This document shows positions 17,701 through 30,659 of a stretch of 64,000 nucleotides of DNA, piece by piece (position 1 is the stretch's first letter; every line of letters begins with the position of its first letter). Source of the stretch: Duganella guangzhouensis (GTDB lineage: Bacteria > Pseudomonadota > Gammaproteobacteria > Burkholderiales > Burkholderiaceae_D). Position numbers and translations under genes: made by a program. The stretch covers positions 372,001 to 436,000 of the forward strand of contig NZ_WKJK01000002.1 of the NCBI RefSeq assembly GCF_009674535.1, read 5' to 3'. The notes under the pieces are model-generated. The model saw only the letters and a program-made list of their open reading frames with translations, was not told the origin of the DNA and did not search any database.

Positions 17701-18725
17701 TAGGCCAGGCCGGTCTGCGCATCGCTGATGCGTTCGCGGCTGGCGACCACGGTCGGCTGGATCAGGCCCGCCGCTTCCGCGCCGGCCAGTTGCCAGGTAC
17801 GCTCGATGATATCCAGGCCGATTTTGGATTCCTGCCACTGCGCCAACGTCTGCTGGCTCAGCGTGATGGCGTTGATGGCGGGGACGCCGATCTTGTCCAG
17901 CATCGCGCCCACGCTGGTGGTGCCGCCCACCTTCATGCCCAGCGCGACGATCAGATCGACGCGGCTCTTGCCGTTTTCATCCAACAGCAGCTTGAGTGGC
18001 ACCTCATACGGATAGCCAAACACCGGCAGCGCGTTATAGCCGCTGGCTTCCAGTCGCGCGACAATCGCCGCCAGCGGCAACGTTTGTCCCGCCACCAGAC
18101 TGGCGCGATAGAACGGCACGGCGATCCACGGCGCACCCGGTTTGTAATGCGCGTAACCGCGCACGTAATCGTCGTAGCTGGCGACGGTGCGATTGGCCGC
18201 CACATCGTACAGGCCCGCCTCCGGCATCGCATGCACCGGCGCCGCGCTGACCTGTGCGCCGAACTGCGTCTTCAGAATGTAGCGCAGCAGATTGCCGATG
18301 TTCTCCACACCGCCTTCGGCGTGATAGGATTGAATGGCTTTATCATCGCGCACACCCAGCTCGCGCAAGCTGTCGTCCAGCGCGCCCACCGCGAACACCG
18401 GCTTGCGCGCTTTCTGCAGCGTTTCAAGTTCCGTGGTGAGCCCGGCCATCGCCTGCCGCCCCTTGACGTTGATGACCGCCACATCGGCGCCCGCCAGCGC
18501 GCTGCGATCGGCCGGCGTCAGGCCATTGACCGGGATGATGCGGATGGCGAGATTCAGCGCCTTCAGCTCCGTTTGCAGGCCGCGCACCGCCAGCACGGCG
18601 GGACGCGATTCCACATCACCCAGCATCAGCGCCAGCGTGCGCGGCGCCTGCGCCGAATGTACGTAGCCGGCCACGCACAGCGACAGCAGCATCAGAGCTG
18701 CCAGCCAAAGCTTATTCCGGAACAT
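14706..18725 (-). CDS. Envelope-anchored CobN/ChlH/HmuS-like chelatase-family protein
   Basis: 1339 residues homologous to the large subunit of cobalto- and magnesium-chelatases (CobN/ChlH). The hallmark VMHIGTHGTQEWLTGKEAGLS lies around residues 556-576, split here as HIGTHGTQEW and GKEAGLS. Unlike cytoplasmic CobN it begins with a signal peptide (MFRNKLWLAALMLLSLCVAG, then YVHSAQ) and ends with an Ala/Pro/Lys-rich linker plus a membrane helix (VGSLVMLALAAALIGVGY) and a basic tail. The catalytic body should therefore face the periplasm. No ChlI/ChlD or CobS/CobT AAA+ genes are near. The ATG at 18725 has AAGGTGG upstream. It overlaps the DUF2149 gene by 14 bases. By analogy with HmuS of Bacteroidetes heme loci it may insert, remove or hold metal in a tetrapyrrole; direction and substrate are inference. 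Confidence 0.88.
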   Translation of the reverse strand: MFRNKLWLAALMLLSLCVAGYVHSAQAPRTLALMLGDVESRPAVLAVRGLQTELKALNLAIRIIPVNGLTPADRSALAGADVAVINVKGRQAMAGLTTELETLQKARKPVFAVGALDDSLRELGVRDDKAIQSYHAEGGVENIGNLLRYILKTQFGAQVSAAPVHAMPEAGLYDVAANRTVASYDDYVRGYAHYKPGAPWIAVPFYRASLVAGQTLPLAAIVARLEASGYNALPVFGYPYEVPLKLLLDENGKSRVDLIVALGMKVGGTTSVGAMLDKIGVPAINAITLSQQTLAQWQESKIGLDIIERTWQLAGAEAAGLIQPTVVASRERISDAQTGLAYVEETPIPERIERLNERVAAWLALREKANADKRVAMIYFNYPHGSETIGAAYLNVLPESLWQIVQRLKHDGYRTGEALPTSEAELQGEIQKWGNYPGKSKGDYNAGLKHLAESGQALLVPLSEYQQWFSQLAAPLRAAIEQSWGKPENAPVLWRNAKGEAFFVYPARRFGNVLMAPQPGRAWEQNLEKLHNEVSMPPSHEYIAFYLWLQKDFRAHAVMHIGTHGTQEWLTGKEAGLSDSDPTEALIGAMPNIYPYVMDDVGEGIQAKRRGMATIIDHMTPPFDIAGLNPDLRELGALLNDYRVAEQKSPLLAASHLKAINQIAAKAGVLKDMKKKELKSEADMEGLEEYLDDTGNKLTPFGLHTFGVAPNAEQRNATARAVVSLDTDATPEQKSKRIAQLEADIELSAQLELDRLMQALDGRYIPTGVSADLVRNPNALPTGRNFFGLDPSRIPSKATYDAGAKLAQQLADDYRKRHGAWPEKLSMNLWGVETSRHEGVMEAQAMALMGVRPTWDERGRVTGVEAISRKQLGRPRVDVTLISSGLFRDLFPNLLTLMDQAAQLAQKQDDEGGNVLQQHSGKVAASLAKRGMSAEEAQRLASVRIFGLPSGAYGTQIEKLIPLTNAWQNEKEVADVFINRMSHPFGAGYWGDDKANPEQRRELFKQALSGSQIALHSRSSNLFATLDNDDFFQYLGGTAMAIRSVDGKTPEVMVSDLSNPRRATHKTLEQYMGQEMQARYLNPRWADSMLKEGYSGARYINRVVDYLWAWQVTVPEVVDDGKWQRMYDTYVEDRHGLKVRERFADAGNLRAFQAVTDRMLSAIERGYWKPSAAVRAKLTQMNAQAIKDAGVSCSADSCSKATLKVAPQFSADFVPNVGTNTAIAHGAAAAARAGGAAPSPQLAVQNAAAELQALQAKADAEVQQPPAQKPAAAKPAPAPQAKPQAADAKVSGFEMETLTNLTPVQKTVGSLVMLALAAALIGVGYVSRRNKLRKLKGYL

Positions 18726-19047
18726 AGACCACCTTCCCATCCGGCAGCTGATACGCCGTGCCCAAACGCTTGCCGGAGCCGGACAGCGGCTTGTCACTGA
18801 CCTTGCTCACCTTGATTTCGGAGCCCTTCTTGGTCAGCACCTCGACGTGACCGTCGGCCGATTTCTTGGCGATGGTGACTTCGGAATTCGGGTCCAGCAG
18901 ATCCATCATATTCCAGGCCGAGAACAGCGCCAGCATCATGGCGACGATGAACACGATGCTGGCGTCGAACAGATTGGCGACGCCGGCCAGCGGATCATCA
19001 CCATGCTCGCCGCGTGCGCTGAAGCGGTGTTTATTCAAATAGCGCAT
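18712..19047 (-). CDS. DUF2149 family membrane protein (ExbD-like topology)
   Basis: 111 residues: a short cytoplasmic head, one membrane helix (ASIVFIVAMMLALFSAWNMM), then a periplasmic tail of about 65 residues. This is the same topology as ExbD/TolR, and the acidic residue at the helix entrance (LFDASIVF) resembles the ExbD/TolR proton-path aspartate. DUF2149 proteins are recurrently found next to CobN-like and MotA/TolQ/ExbB-like genes, as here. The start is one base after the ExbB-like stop, with GGAGGG upstream, so the pair is tightly coupled. Proposed role: stator partner of the ExbB-like protein. Confidence 0.8.
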   Translation of the reverse strand: MRYLNKHRFSARGEHGDDPLAGVANLFDASIVFIVAMMLALFSAWNMMDLLDPNSEVTIAKKSADGHVEVLTKKGSEIKVSKVSDKPLSGSGKRLGTAYQLPDGKVVYVPE

Positions 19048-19048
19048 C

Positions 19049-19615
19049 TCAGCCCTCCGCTGCCAGCAGCGCTTCGGCGGCGAAGGCGATGTCGGTCAGA
19101 TCGTTGCGCAGCCAGTGTTCACGCACCAGCGTCAGCACATAGGCCGTAACGCTGCACGCCAGGCCGACCACGGTAGCGGTGAAAGCGGTGGTCATCGACT
19201 CCGCCATCTTCGGCAGATTGCCCTGCGCCAGACCGGCCAGCGAAATGCCCATCGGGATCAGAGTGCCCATCAAACCCAGCGCCGGACCGACGCGCACCAC
19301 AAAGCGCACGCCGTCCAGGCGACGCATGCCGGCGGCGTCGGCGCGCTGCACCACGCGCTCCAGACGCGCGTCCAGCGCCGGCTCGCCCGGCTGCGCACTG
19401 CGTGCCGCATCCATCTGCTGCTTGGCGCTGGCGACCAGCACCCGCATGCCACGGCGGCGTTCCACCGCCTCCGCCACCAGCGTGCCAAAGCAGACCAGCA
19501 TATACAGCGTCAGCGCCGCGATACCGAGCAGTACCGGCAGGTACAGCAAGTTGGAGATAGAGTACAACAGCGTTTCAATCGAATGAATCGCCGCGTCGGC
19601 GGGCAAATTGGGCAT
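19049..19615 (-). CDS. MotA/TolQ/ExbB proton-channel family protein
   Basis: 188 residues with three hydrophobic segments. The family signature GPALGLMGTLIPMGISLAGL leads into TTAFTATVVGLACSVTAYVL. It is expected to form a proton-conducting stator with the adjacent DUF2149 protein and to energise the CobN-like protein or the receptor. It is shorter than ExbB (about 240 residues). The ATG at 19615 is preferred (AGGA eight bases upstream) over an in-frame GTG at 19639. It is the first gene after the riboswitch. Confidence 0.87.
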   Translation of the reverse strand: MPNLPADAAIHSIETLLYSISNLLYLPVLLGIAALTLYMLVCFGTLVAEAVERRRGMRVLVASAKQQMDAARSAQPGEPALDARLERVVQRADAAGMRRLDGVRFVVRVGPALGLMGTLIPMGISLAGLAQGNLPKMAESMTTAFTATVVGLACSVTAYVLTLVREHWLRNDLTDIAFAAEALLAAEG

Positions 19616-19710
19616 GGACGTATCCTGAAAAAGCAGCACGCAACGACGCGTAACGGCCTGGCCGCGACGCGCTGAATGAATGCATAGATTAGTTAACTAC
19701 AGATGCAAGC

Positions 19711-19730
19711 CGCTCACCTCCCCGTGAGCG
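19711..19730 (-). promoter_or_regulatory. Hairpin in the riboswitch expression platform hiding a GGGGAGG tract
   Basis: A 7-bp perfect stem (CGCTCAC / GTGAGCG) whose 6-base loop plus stem edge contain GGGGAGG on the transcript. It lies between the B12 box and the first gene. A further stem ACGCC..GGCGT with a U-run lies at about 19741-19756. These could form alternative terminator or sequestering structures. Confidence 0.4.
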
Positions 19731-19763
19731 AATTGAATGAAAACGCCAGTGGCGTCTTCCCTT

Positions 19764-19962
19764 GTTTGGCCGGTATCCGGGCTGACAAGCGTCTCCACCT
19801 GACCTTCCCATGCACGAAGCACAGTGGCATAGCGAAGTGGATTGTCGCGCGATGCGCGACGCTTGTTTACCGTTGCGGGGGCAGCACAGGTTAGCCGGAG
19901 TCGGCATCCTGTTTCCCGTTTAACTGCGCATCCTGAGCGGACGCGCGAGCACCAAAACGTGC
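19764..19962 (-). ncRNA. Cobalamin (B12) riboswitch
   Basis: Read on the minus strand, all the conserved blocks of the class appear in order. These are a GGTGCTCG-type start (about 19946-19953), ACGGGAAACAGG (19908-19919), GCTGCCCCCGCAACG (19871-19885), CCACTGTGC (19819-19827), GGGAAGG (19803-19809) and the B12 box AGCCCGGATACCGGCC (19768-19783). It precedes the ExbB-like gene by about 150 bases and should repress the whole ExbB-DUF2149-CobN-TonB receptor operon when adenosylcobalamin or a related corrinoid is abundant. Confidence 0.95.
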
Positions 19963-19978
19963 CGGAATTATACGTCAA

Positions 19979-20070
19979 TCCGGGGTCAGGTCCATCATTT
20001 CTACACGTTCTCAGCCGTAGCGCACGCGCTACGGCTGAGAACGTGTAGAAATGATGGACCTGACCCCGGA
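19979..20070. repeat. 92-bp near-perfect palindrome (copy 1 of a dispersed hairpin element)
   Basis: Every base from 19979 to 20023 pairs with its partner from 20026 to 20070; only the central two bases are unpaired. The outer 28 bases on each side (starting CCGGGGTCAGGTCCATC) are identical to copy 2 at 51192-51270, while the inner stem differs. It sits between the end of cueR and the start of the B12 riboswitch. It resembles REP/MITE-like elements moved by RAYT-type transposases; no transposase is present in the window. Confidence 0.93.
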
Positions 20071-20071
20071 G

Positions 20072-20458
20072 TTAGTCGGCGAGGCTTTGGAGGATGGGGC
20101 AGTCGGGGCGGTGGTCGCCGTGGCAGCAGCTGGCCAGGGTTTGCAGGGTGTCGCGCATTTCGGTCAGTTCGGCGATGCGCTGGTTGAGCTCGGCTACATG
20201 GCCGAGGGCGATGTTTTTGACGTCGCCACTGGCGCGGTCTTTGTTCTGCCACAGCGATAGCAGGTCGCGGATCTGGTCCAGCGAGAAGCCGAGCAGGCGC
20301 GCGCGTTTGACGAAGCGCAAGGTGTGCAGGTCGTTCTCGCCATAGATGCGGTAGCCGGATTCGCTACGCTTGCCGGCTGGGATCAGGGCGATGCTTTCGT
20401 AGTAGCGGATCATTTTGGCGGAGACGCCACTGGCCGCCGCGGCCTGGCCGATGTTCAT
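20072..20458 (-). CDS. cueR: CueR-type MerR-family copper-responsive regulator
   Basis: 128 residues. The N-terminal winged helix of MerR type (MNIGQAAAASGVSAKMIRYY) is followed by a dimerisation helix and a C-terminal metal loop SCCHGDHRPDCPI. The two cysteines flanking the loop correspond to CueR Cys112 and Cys120, so Cu(I)/Ag(I) sensing is expected. It lies one base downstream of the copA stop and is probably co-transcribed with it. Two operators with the expected sequence and 19-bp spacers are in the window, ahead of copA and ahead of the CopZ-like gene. Confidence 0.92.
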   Translation of the reverse strand: MNIGQAAAASGVSAKMIRYYESIALIPAGKRSESGYRIYGENDLHTLRFVKRARLLGFSLDQIRDLLSLWQNKDRASGDVKNIALGHVAELNQRIAELTEMRDTLQTLASCCHGDHRPDCPILQSLAD

Positions 20459-20459
20459 G

Positions 20460-22706
20460 TTATTGCTCCGGTTTCCAGCGTCGCAGCAGCAGCGCGTTGC
20501 TGATGACGCTGACGGAACTCAGCGCCATCGCGCCACCGGCGACGATGGGGTTCAGCATGCCGAGTGCCGCCAGTGGTATGCCGATCAGGTTGTAGATGAA
20601 GGCCCAGAACAGGTTCTGGCGAATTTTGTTGTAGCTGCGGCGCGAGATCGAGATGGCTGCGGCCACCAGCGCCGGGTCGCCGCGCATCAGGGTGATGCCG
20701 GCGGCGTGCATGGCGACGTCGGTGCCGCTGGACATGGCGATGCCGACGTCAGCCGCCGCCAATGCGGGGGCGTCGTTGATGCCGTCGCCGACCATGGCGA
20801 TGGTGGCGCCGTCGGTTTTCAGTGCCGCGATGGTGGCGGCTTTGTCGGCCGGCAGCATGTTGGCGATGATGCGCTGCACGCCAAGCTGGTGGCCGACGGC
20901 GTCGGCGCTGCCCTGGTTGTCGCCGGTGAGCAGGATGGTGTGGATGCCCATGGCATGCAGCGCCCGCACTGCGGCCGTGGCCTGTGGTTTGATGCGGTCG
21001 CCGAAGGCGAGCAGGCCGAGCACACCTTCGCCGGCGGGCGCGGCCAGCCAGGAGATGGTGTGGCCTTCGCGTTCCAGCGCTTCGGCGCGTGCCGTCAATG
21101 TCTCCAGTACGACGCCCTGCTCCTGCATCAGCCGCGTGCTGCCGAGGATCAGGCGCTGCCCATCAACCGTCGCCGCCACGCCGCGCCCAGGTAAGGCGGT
21201 GATATCGGAGGCCTGCAGCGGCGAAGCGCCACTGGCAGCCTGCTGTACGGCGCGGGCCAAGGCGTGTTCGCTGCCGCGCTGGACGGCGGCGGCCAGTTGC
21301 AGCAGCCTCGCTTCGTCCACGCCGGGCGCCGGCGCAAGCAGCGCCAACGACGGCTGGCCTTCGGTCAGCGTGCCGGTTTTGTCGAAGGCGACGGTGGTGA
21401 TGCGGTGCGCCAGTTCCAACGCTTCGGCGTCTTTAATCAAAATGCCATGGCGGGCGGCGACGCCGGTGCCGGCCATGATGGCGGCCGGCGTCGCCAGCCC
21501 TAACGCGCAGGGACACGCAATCACCAGCACCGCCACTGCGTTGATGATGGCCTGTTCAGCGTCGCCACCGACCAGCCACCAGCCGGCAAAGGTCAGCAGC
21601 GCCAGCACCAGCACCACCGGCACGAATACGGCGCTGACACGGTCGACCAAATGCTGCACCGGCGCCTTGGCGGCTTGCGCATCCTCCACCAGCCGGATGA
21701 TGCGCGCCAGCGTGCTTTCGGCGCCGACGGCGGTCACGCGCACCAGCAGCAAGCCCTCACCGTTAATCGCGCCGCCGGTGACGCGTTCGCCGGCGTGACG
21801 GGCTACCGGCAGGCTTTCTCCGGTGATCAGCGCTTCGTCGACGTGGCTGGCGCCTTCGGTGACCACACCGTCGGCGGCGATCCGTTCGCCGGGCCGGATG
21901 ACGATGATGTCGTCGACGCGCACTTGGTTGATGGAGACGTCCACGTCCTGGCCATCGCGCCGCACCCGCGCCGATTCGGGGCGCAGAGTTTGCAGCGCGC
22001 GGATCGCCTCGGCGGTCTGGCGCTTGGCGCGGGCTTCCAGCCATTTGCCCAGCAGGACCAGCGTGATCACCACGGCCGACGCTTCAAAGTACAGGTGCGG
22101 CATGGCGTGGGCGGTGAACAGTTGATACACGCTCAGGCCATAGGCGGCGCTGGTGCCAAGGGCGACCAGCAAGTCCATATTGCCGCTGCGCGCGCGCGCG
22201 GCCAGCCAGCCGGCGCGATAAAAACGCGCGCCCAGCCAGAATTGGACCGGGGTGGCGAGCAGCCATTGCAGGCGGCCATCCAGCATCCAGTCGATCCCGG
22301 CCAGTTGCAACAGCATCGGTAGCAGCAGCGGCGCGGAGAACAGCGCGGCCAGCAGGACTGCGGTGCCGCCTTGCGGCTGGCGTGTGTTGCGGCGCGCGGA
22401 ACGGGTCGAGGCGGCAGCAGCAGCGGGCGCGGCGGGGGAATCGGCGATGGCGGGGGCAATCGAAGCGGCGGCTGTGGCAGCAGCGGCGAACAGCTCTTCG
22501 GGTTGCGAGGCTTGGTAGCCTGCTTTGTCGATGACTTGCTTGAGCACGGCAAAATCGAGCGGCGCGGCGGATTCCACCCGCGCCATCTCGGTTGCCAGAT
22601 TGACACTTACCTTGTCGACGCCCGGCACCGCCGCCAACACGCGCTCCACCCTGCCGACGCAGGAGGCGCAGCTCATGCCTTCAATTTTGATCGCTTGCTG
22701 ATTCAT
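20460..22706 (-). CDS. copA: CopA-type Cu(I)-exporting P1B ATPase
   Basis: 748-residue inner-membrane pump that expels Cu(I) to the periplasm. It has one N-terminal HMA domain (GMSCASC at residues 10-16), then a low-complexity Ala/Pro linker. Membrane helices carry the CPC metal site ([13 protein letters not shown], near residue 398), followed by the phosphorylation motif DKTGTLTEG (near 440), the nucleotide domain and a [11 protein letters not shown] hinge. Length is normal for single-HMA CopA. Transcription should start from the CueR-type promoter at 22736-22766. cueR follows directly. Confidence 0.95.
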   Translation of the reverse strand: MNQQAIKIEGMSCASCVGRVERVLAAVPGVDKVSVNLATEMARVESAAPLDFAVLKQVIDKAGYQASQPEELFAAAATAAASIAPAIADSPAAPAAAAASTRSARRNTRQPQGGTAVLLAALFSAPLLLPMLLQLAGIDWMLDGRLQWLLATPVQFWLGARFYRAGWLAARARSGNMDLLVALGTSAAYGLSVYQLFTAHAMPHLYFEASAVVITLVLLGKWLEARAKRQTAEAIRALQTLRPESARVRRDGQDVDVSINQVRVDDIIVIRPGERIAADGVVTEGASHVDEALITGESLPVARHAGERVTGGAINGEGLLLVRVTAVGAESTLARIIRLVEDAQAAKAPVQHLVDRVSAVFVPVVLVLALLTFAGWWLVGGDAEQAIINAVAVLVIACPCALGLATPAAIMAGTGVAARHGILIKDAEALELAHRITTVAFDKTGTLTEGQPSLALLAPAPGVDEARLLQLAAAVQRGSEHALARAVQQAASGASPLQASDITALPGRGVAATVDGQRLILGSTRLMQEQGVVLETLTARAEALEREGHTISWLAAPAGEGVLGLLAFGDRIKPQATAAVRALHAMGIHTILLTGDNQGSADAVGHQLGVQRIIANMLPADKAATIAALKTDGATIAMVGDGINDAPALAAADVGIAMSSGTDVAMHAAGITLMRGDPALVAAAISISRRSYNKIRQNLFWAFIYNLIGIPLAALGMLNPIVAGGAMALSSVSVISNALLLRRWKPEQ

Positions 22707-22735
22707 GGGACACCCGATGCTGTGAATACGTGCAC

Positions 22736-22766
22736 AGTATCAAGTATCCCATGATTGGAAGGTCAA
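22736..22766 (-). promoter_or_regulatory. CueR-type promoter/operator of copA
   Basis: On the minus strand, TTGACC (22761-22766) and GATACT (22736-22741) are separated by exactly 19 bases. The spacer begins TTCCAATCATGGGATA, an imperfect dyad of the CueR type. It is 30 bases upstream of the copA ATG and overlaps the 3' end of the FecR gene by 4 bases. Confidence 0.85.
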
Positions 22767-23615
22767 GTGCGGACTTCACATTCTCCGGCTGGCAGCTTGC
22801 TGGTGCCGGAATTGGTGGTGGTGGTGCCACTGCCGGTGGCGCCGCCCGTGGTCTGGGTCGGGATGGTGTCGTAGGTCGACGATGGCGGGAACTCGCCGCT
22901 GCCGCTGTCATTGACCTTCTCAGGCGCCGCGCCCGACGACGATGGCGCGGACTTTGCCGCCGATCCGGACTCTTCCTGCTTGCGTTCCGCACCCTGCTTC
23001 GCCGCTCCCGGCGGCAGCCACAGCGACTTGCCCACCTGATTCGGACCGATGTCCACGCTGCCGTTTTCATTGGCCAGGTAGATCATGCCTTCCAGCACCC
23101 GCACATAGGTGCCAGGCTCGCGCTGCCCGGCGCAGGCCGACATGTTGGGATCACGGTCACGGCAGCTCTCCCCATCCGACTCCGGCGACACCCACTCGAC
23201 AATGAAGGTGGTGCCGCGAATACCGATGGTGGCGCTCGGCGTTTTCATCGAGAACTTTTCCTTGTTGCGCTTGCCCAGCAGGCCGGTCACCGAGCGCAGG
23301 CCGCCCTTCACCAGGCTGAACGAGGCGGCGTCGCCACTCGGGCTGGAGGCATCGTAGGCAAAGTTCTCGACCTTGAAGGTGGTCGACGGCTTGAGCGTGA
23401 TTTCACTGTTGTCGATGAATTTCACCATGGCGTAGGTGTTCTTCTCGGTTACCAGCGTGTCGCCGCTCTCCACTTCGGATTTCATCGACAGGATGCGCGC
23501 CGTGCCGTCAGCGCGCTTGGCCAGCAACGGGCCGCTCAGTTGTACCACGGTACCCGCTACCTGGGCGGCCCAACTGGCGCCGGCCATCCAGAACAGCACC
23601 AGTACAAAGAGCGCT

Positions 23616-28895
<5,280 letters not shown>

Positions 28896-28905
28896 GTGCT
28901 ATCTC

Positions 28906-30489
28906 TCAGTAGGCCAGGCCCAGACGCAGGTGCAGGCGGTTGGCGTCGTCGCGGGTGGTGGCGCCGGCGCGCAATACATGACCGTAGTCCAATTGCAGAT
29001 TCAAATTCGTCGACAGCACGAAACGCGCGCCGACACCGGCGCTGGCGATGGTGCTGCTTTCCAGTTCGCCCGCCAGCGCCTTGTTGCGGCTGACATAGGC
29101 AGTGTCGTAAAAGCCCAGCAGCCGGCAGTTCCAGCCGTTGTGGCTGCACAGATTGGGCGTATAGGCTTCCAGGTTGACGCTCAGGCCGGAATCGTTGGAG
29201 ATTTCCCGCTCGGCGAAGCCGCGTACCGACGTGGCGCCGCCGGCGCCGAACTGCTCGCCCGGAATCAGCGCGTCGCGCGTGTACTGGCCGTTGACGATGG
29301 CACGTACCTGCCATGCGTTCTTGAAGGCGTGGGTGACGCTGCCGCCCACGCGTAAGATGGTGTAGTTCGCTTTGGCATTGGTGCGCGCCGCCGTGAAGGC
29401 ATCCTGGCCACCGTTGGTGCCGCCGGAGACGTTGTGCAGCAGCGAGATCTGAGCGCCGGCCTCGCCCATCGGGATCGGCGTGGTGGCCTGGTAGGCGATG
29501 CTCAGCGGATGCACCGTGACATCGTTACCGAGCTCGGTGCCCAGCAGCACCACGCTGTTTTTGAAGGCTTTCACATCAAGGCCATACAACAGCTGCGATT
29601 CCAGCTCGCCGCGCTTGGCCAGCGTGTGGTTGTAGCGCGCGCCATACACCGCACCCTTGCCGCTGACCGCCAGGTTGAAGCTGCCGGCGGTGATGGTGCC
29701 GGAATCGACGTTCGAATAGCTGGCGTAAAAGTCTACCGAATCACCCAGCGCGTACAGTGGAATGTGGTAACCGGCGCCATACACCTTGACCCGGCCCGGC
29801 TCCTCGGCCGAGGTCACGTACTGCAGCGAGGCCAGATGATCGCGGCCGAACAGATTGGCGTTTTGCAGCACCACGCCGAGGTGGGTCTTGCCGGTGGCGT
29901 CGGTGCCGGTGTTGTCGACATTGGCCATCACCTTCCACGGCGATTCATCCTTGACCTCCAGTACGGCATCGACTTCGTCGTCTTTCTCGCCATTTTGCAG
30001 CTTCATCGTGACCTGCTTGGCCGGGTTGTCATTACCCTGTTTCAGGTTGGCCGACACCACCTTCAGATTGGGCGACTGGCCTTCCTGCAGCGATGGCAGG
30101 CTGCGGCGAATATTTGCTTCGTCGAAATACTTATTGTTCTTGACCGTAACCCGGCCGACTTTGGTTTCCACCACGCGCAATACCACCACGCCGCCATTCA
30201 GTTCCTGCTCCGGCAATTCAATCGTGACGACGTTGTAACCACGTTCGTGATACGCTGCCTCCAGCGCTTCCAGGGCCCGCTGCACATAGCCGAAATCGCG
30301 CTCCTTGCCGCTATAGCCAGACAGGATCTGGTCGATCTCGGCCTGCGACAACAGCGTGTTGCCCTTGACTTCAAAGTGTGAAATTTCAAAACGGATGGCG
30401 CCATCGTCGGGCGTATTGGCGCCCCACGCCGATACAACGGCGGCGGCCAGAACGGAACCTGCGAGCAGGCGCGTTAGCTTAGTTCTCAT
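28906..30489 (-). CDS. TpsB outer-membrane transporter (ShlB/FhaC/HecB family)
   Basis: 527 residues: signal peptide (LLAGSVLAAAVVSAWGA), two POTRA domains (about 30-180, beginning FEISHFEVKGNTLLSQ and ETKVGRVTVKNNKYFD), then a 16-strand-type barrel. The lid/L6 motif is SVRGFAERE, and the C-terminus ends in LRLGLAY. It secretes the adjacent TpsA by recognising its N-terminal TPS domain. The stop lies 10 bases before the exoprotein ATG, the usual tpsB-tpsA order. A cysteine pair in YTPNLCSHNGWNCR may form an extracellular-loop disulfide. Confidence 0.92.
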   Translation of the reverse strand: MRTKLTRLLAGSVLAAAVVSAWGANTPDDGAIRFEISHFEVKGNTLLSQAEIDQILSGYSGKERDFGYVQRALEALEAAYHERGYNVVTIELPEQELNGGVVVLRVVETKVGRVTVKNNKYFDEANIRRSLPSLQEGQSPNLKVVSANLKQGNDNPAKQVTMKLQNGEKDDEVDAVLEVKDESPWKVMANVDNTGTDATGKTHLGVVLQNANLFGRDHLASLQYVTSAEEPGRVKVYGAGYHIPLYALGDSVDFYASYSNVDSGTITAGSFNLAVSGKGAVYGARYNHTLAKRGELESQLLYGLDVKAFKNSVVLLGTELGNDVTVHPLSIAYQATTPIPMGEAGAQISLLHNVSGGTNGGQDAFTAARTNAKANYTILRVGGSVTHAFKNAWQVRAIVNGQYTRDALIPGEQFGAGGATSVRGFAEREISNDSGLSVNLEAYTPNLCSHNGWNCRLLGFYDTAYVSRNKALAGELESSTIASAGVGARFVLSTNLNLQLDYGHVLRAGATTRDDANRLHLRLGLAY

Positions 30490-30659
30490 GTCGTGGACTC
30501 TTGGTTGCTTGTGGCGAAAGAAAGTCGCCTATGGTTTTTTGCTGTTTTGCAATAGCTTCTTCCGCGATGCTAGCATAGCAATTCGGCGCTGCGCGGCGAT
30601 TTCACCTCTACCGCTGGAAGTGTTGGATTTATGCCCAGACGCTTGCCATTCTCATATCG

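Noticed and set aside
14706..18725. Classical cobaltochelatase CobN of aerobic B12 synthesis
   Set aside because: Signal peptide, C-terminal anchor and absence of CobS/CobT and other cob genes argue against it.
14811..18800. Long plus-strand frames antisense to the CobN-like gene
   Set aside because: Shadow frames of a GC-rich gene; no start signals, no motifs, Arg/His/Gln-rich composition.
19697..19978. Minus-strand 93-codon frame covering the riboswitch
   Set aside because: The conserved B12 aptamer blocks explain the sequence; the frame has no homology or ribosome-binding site.
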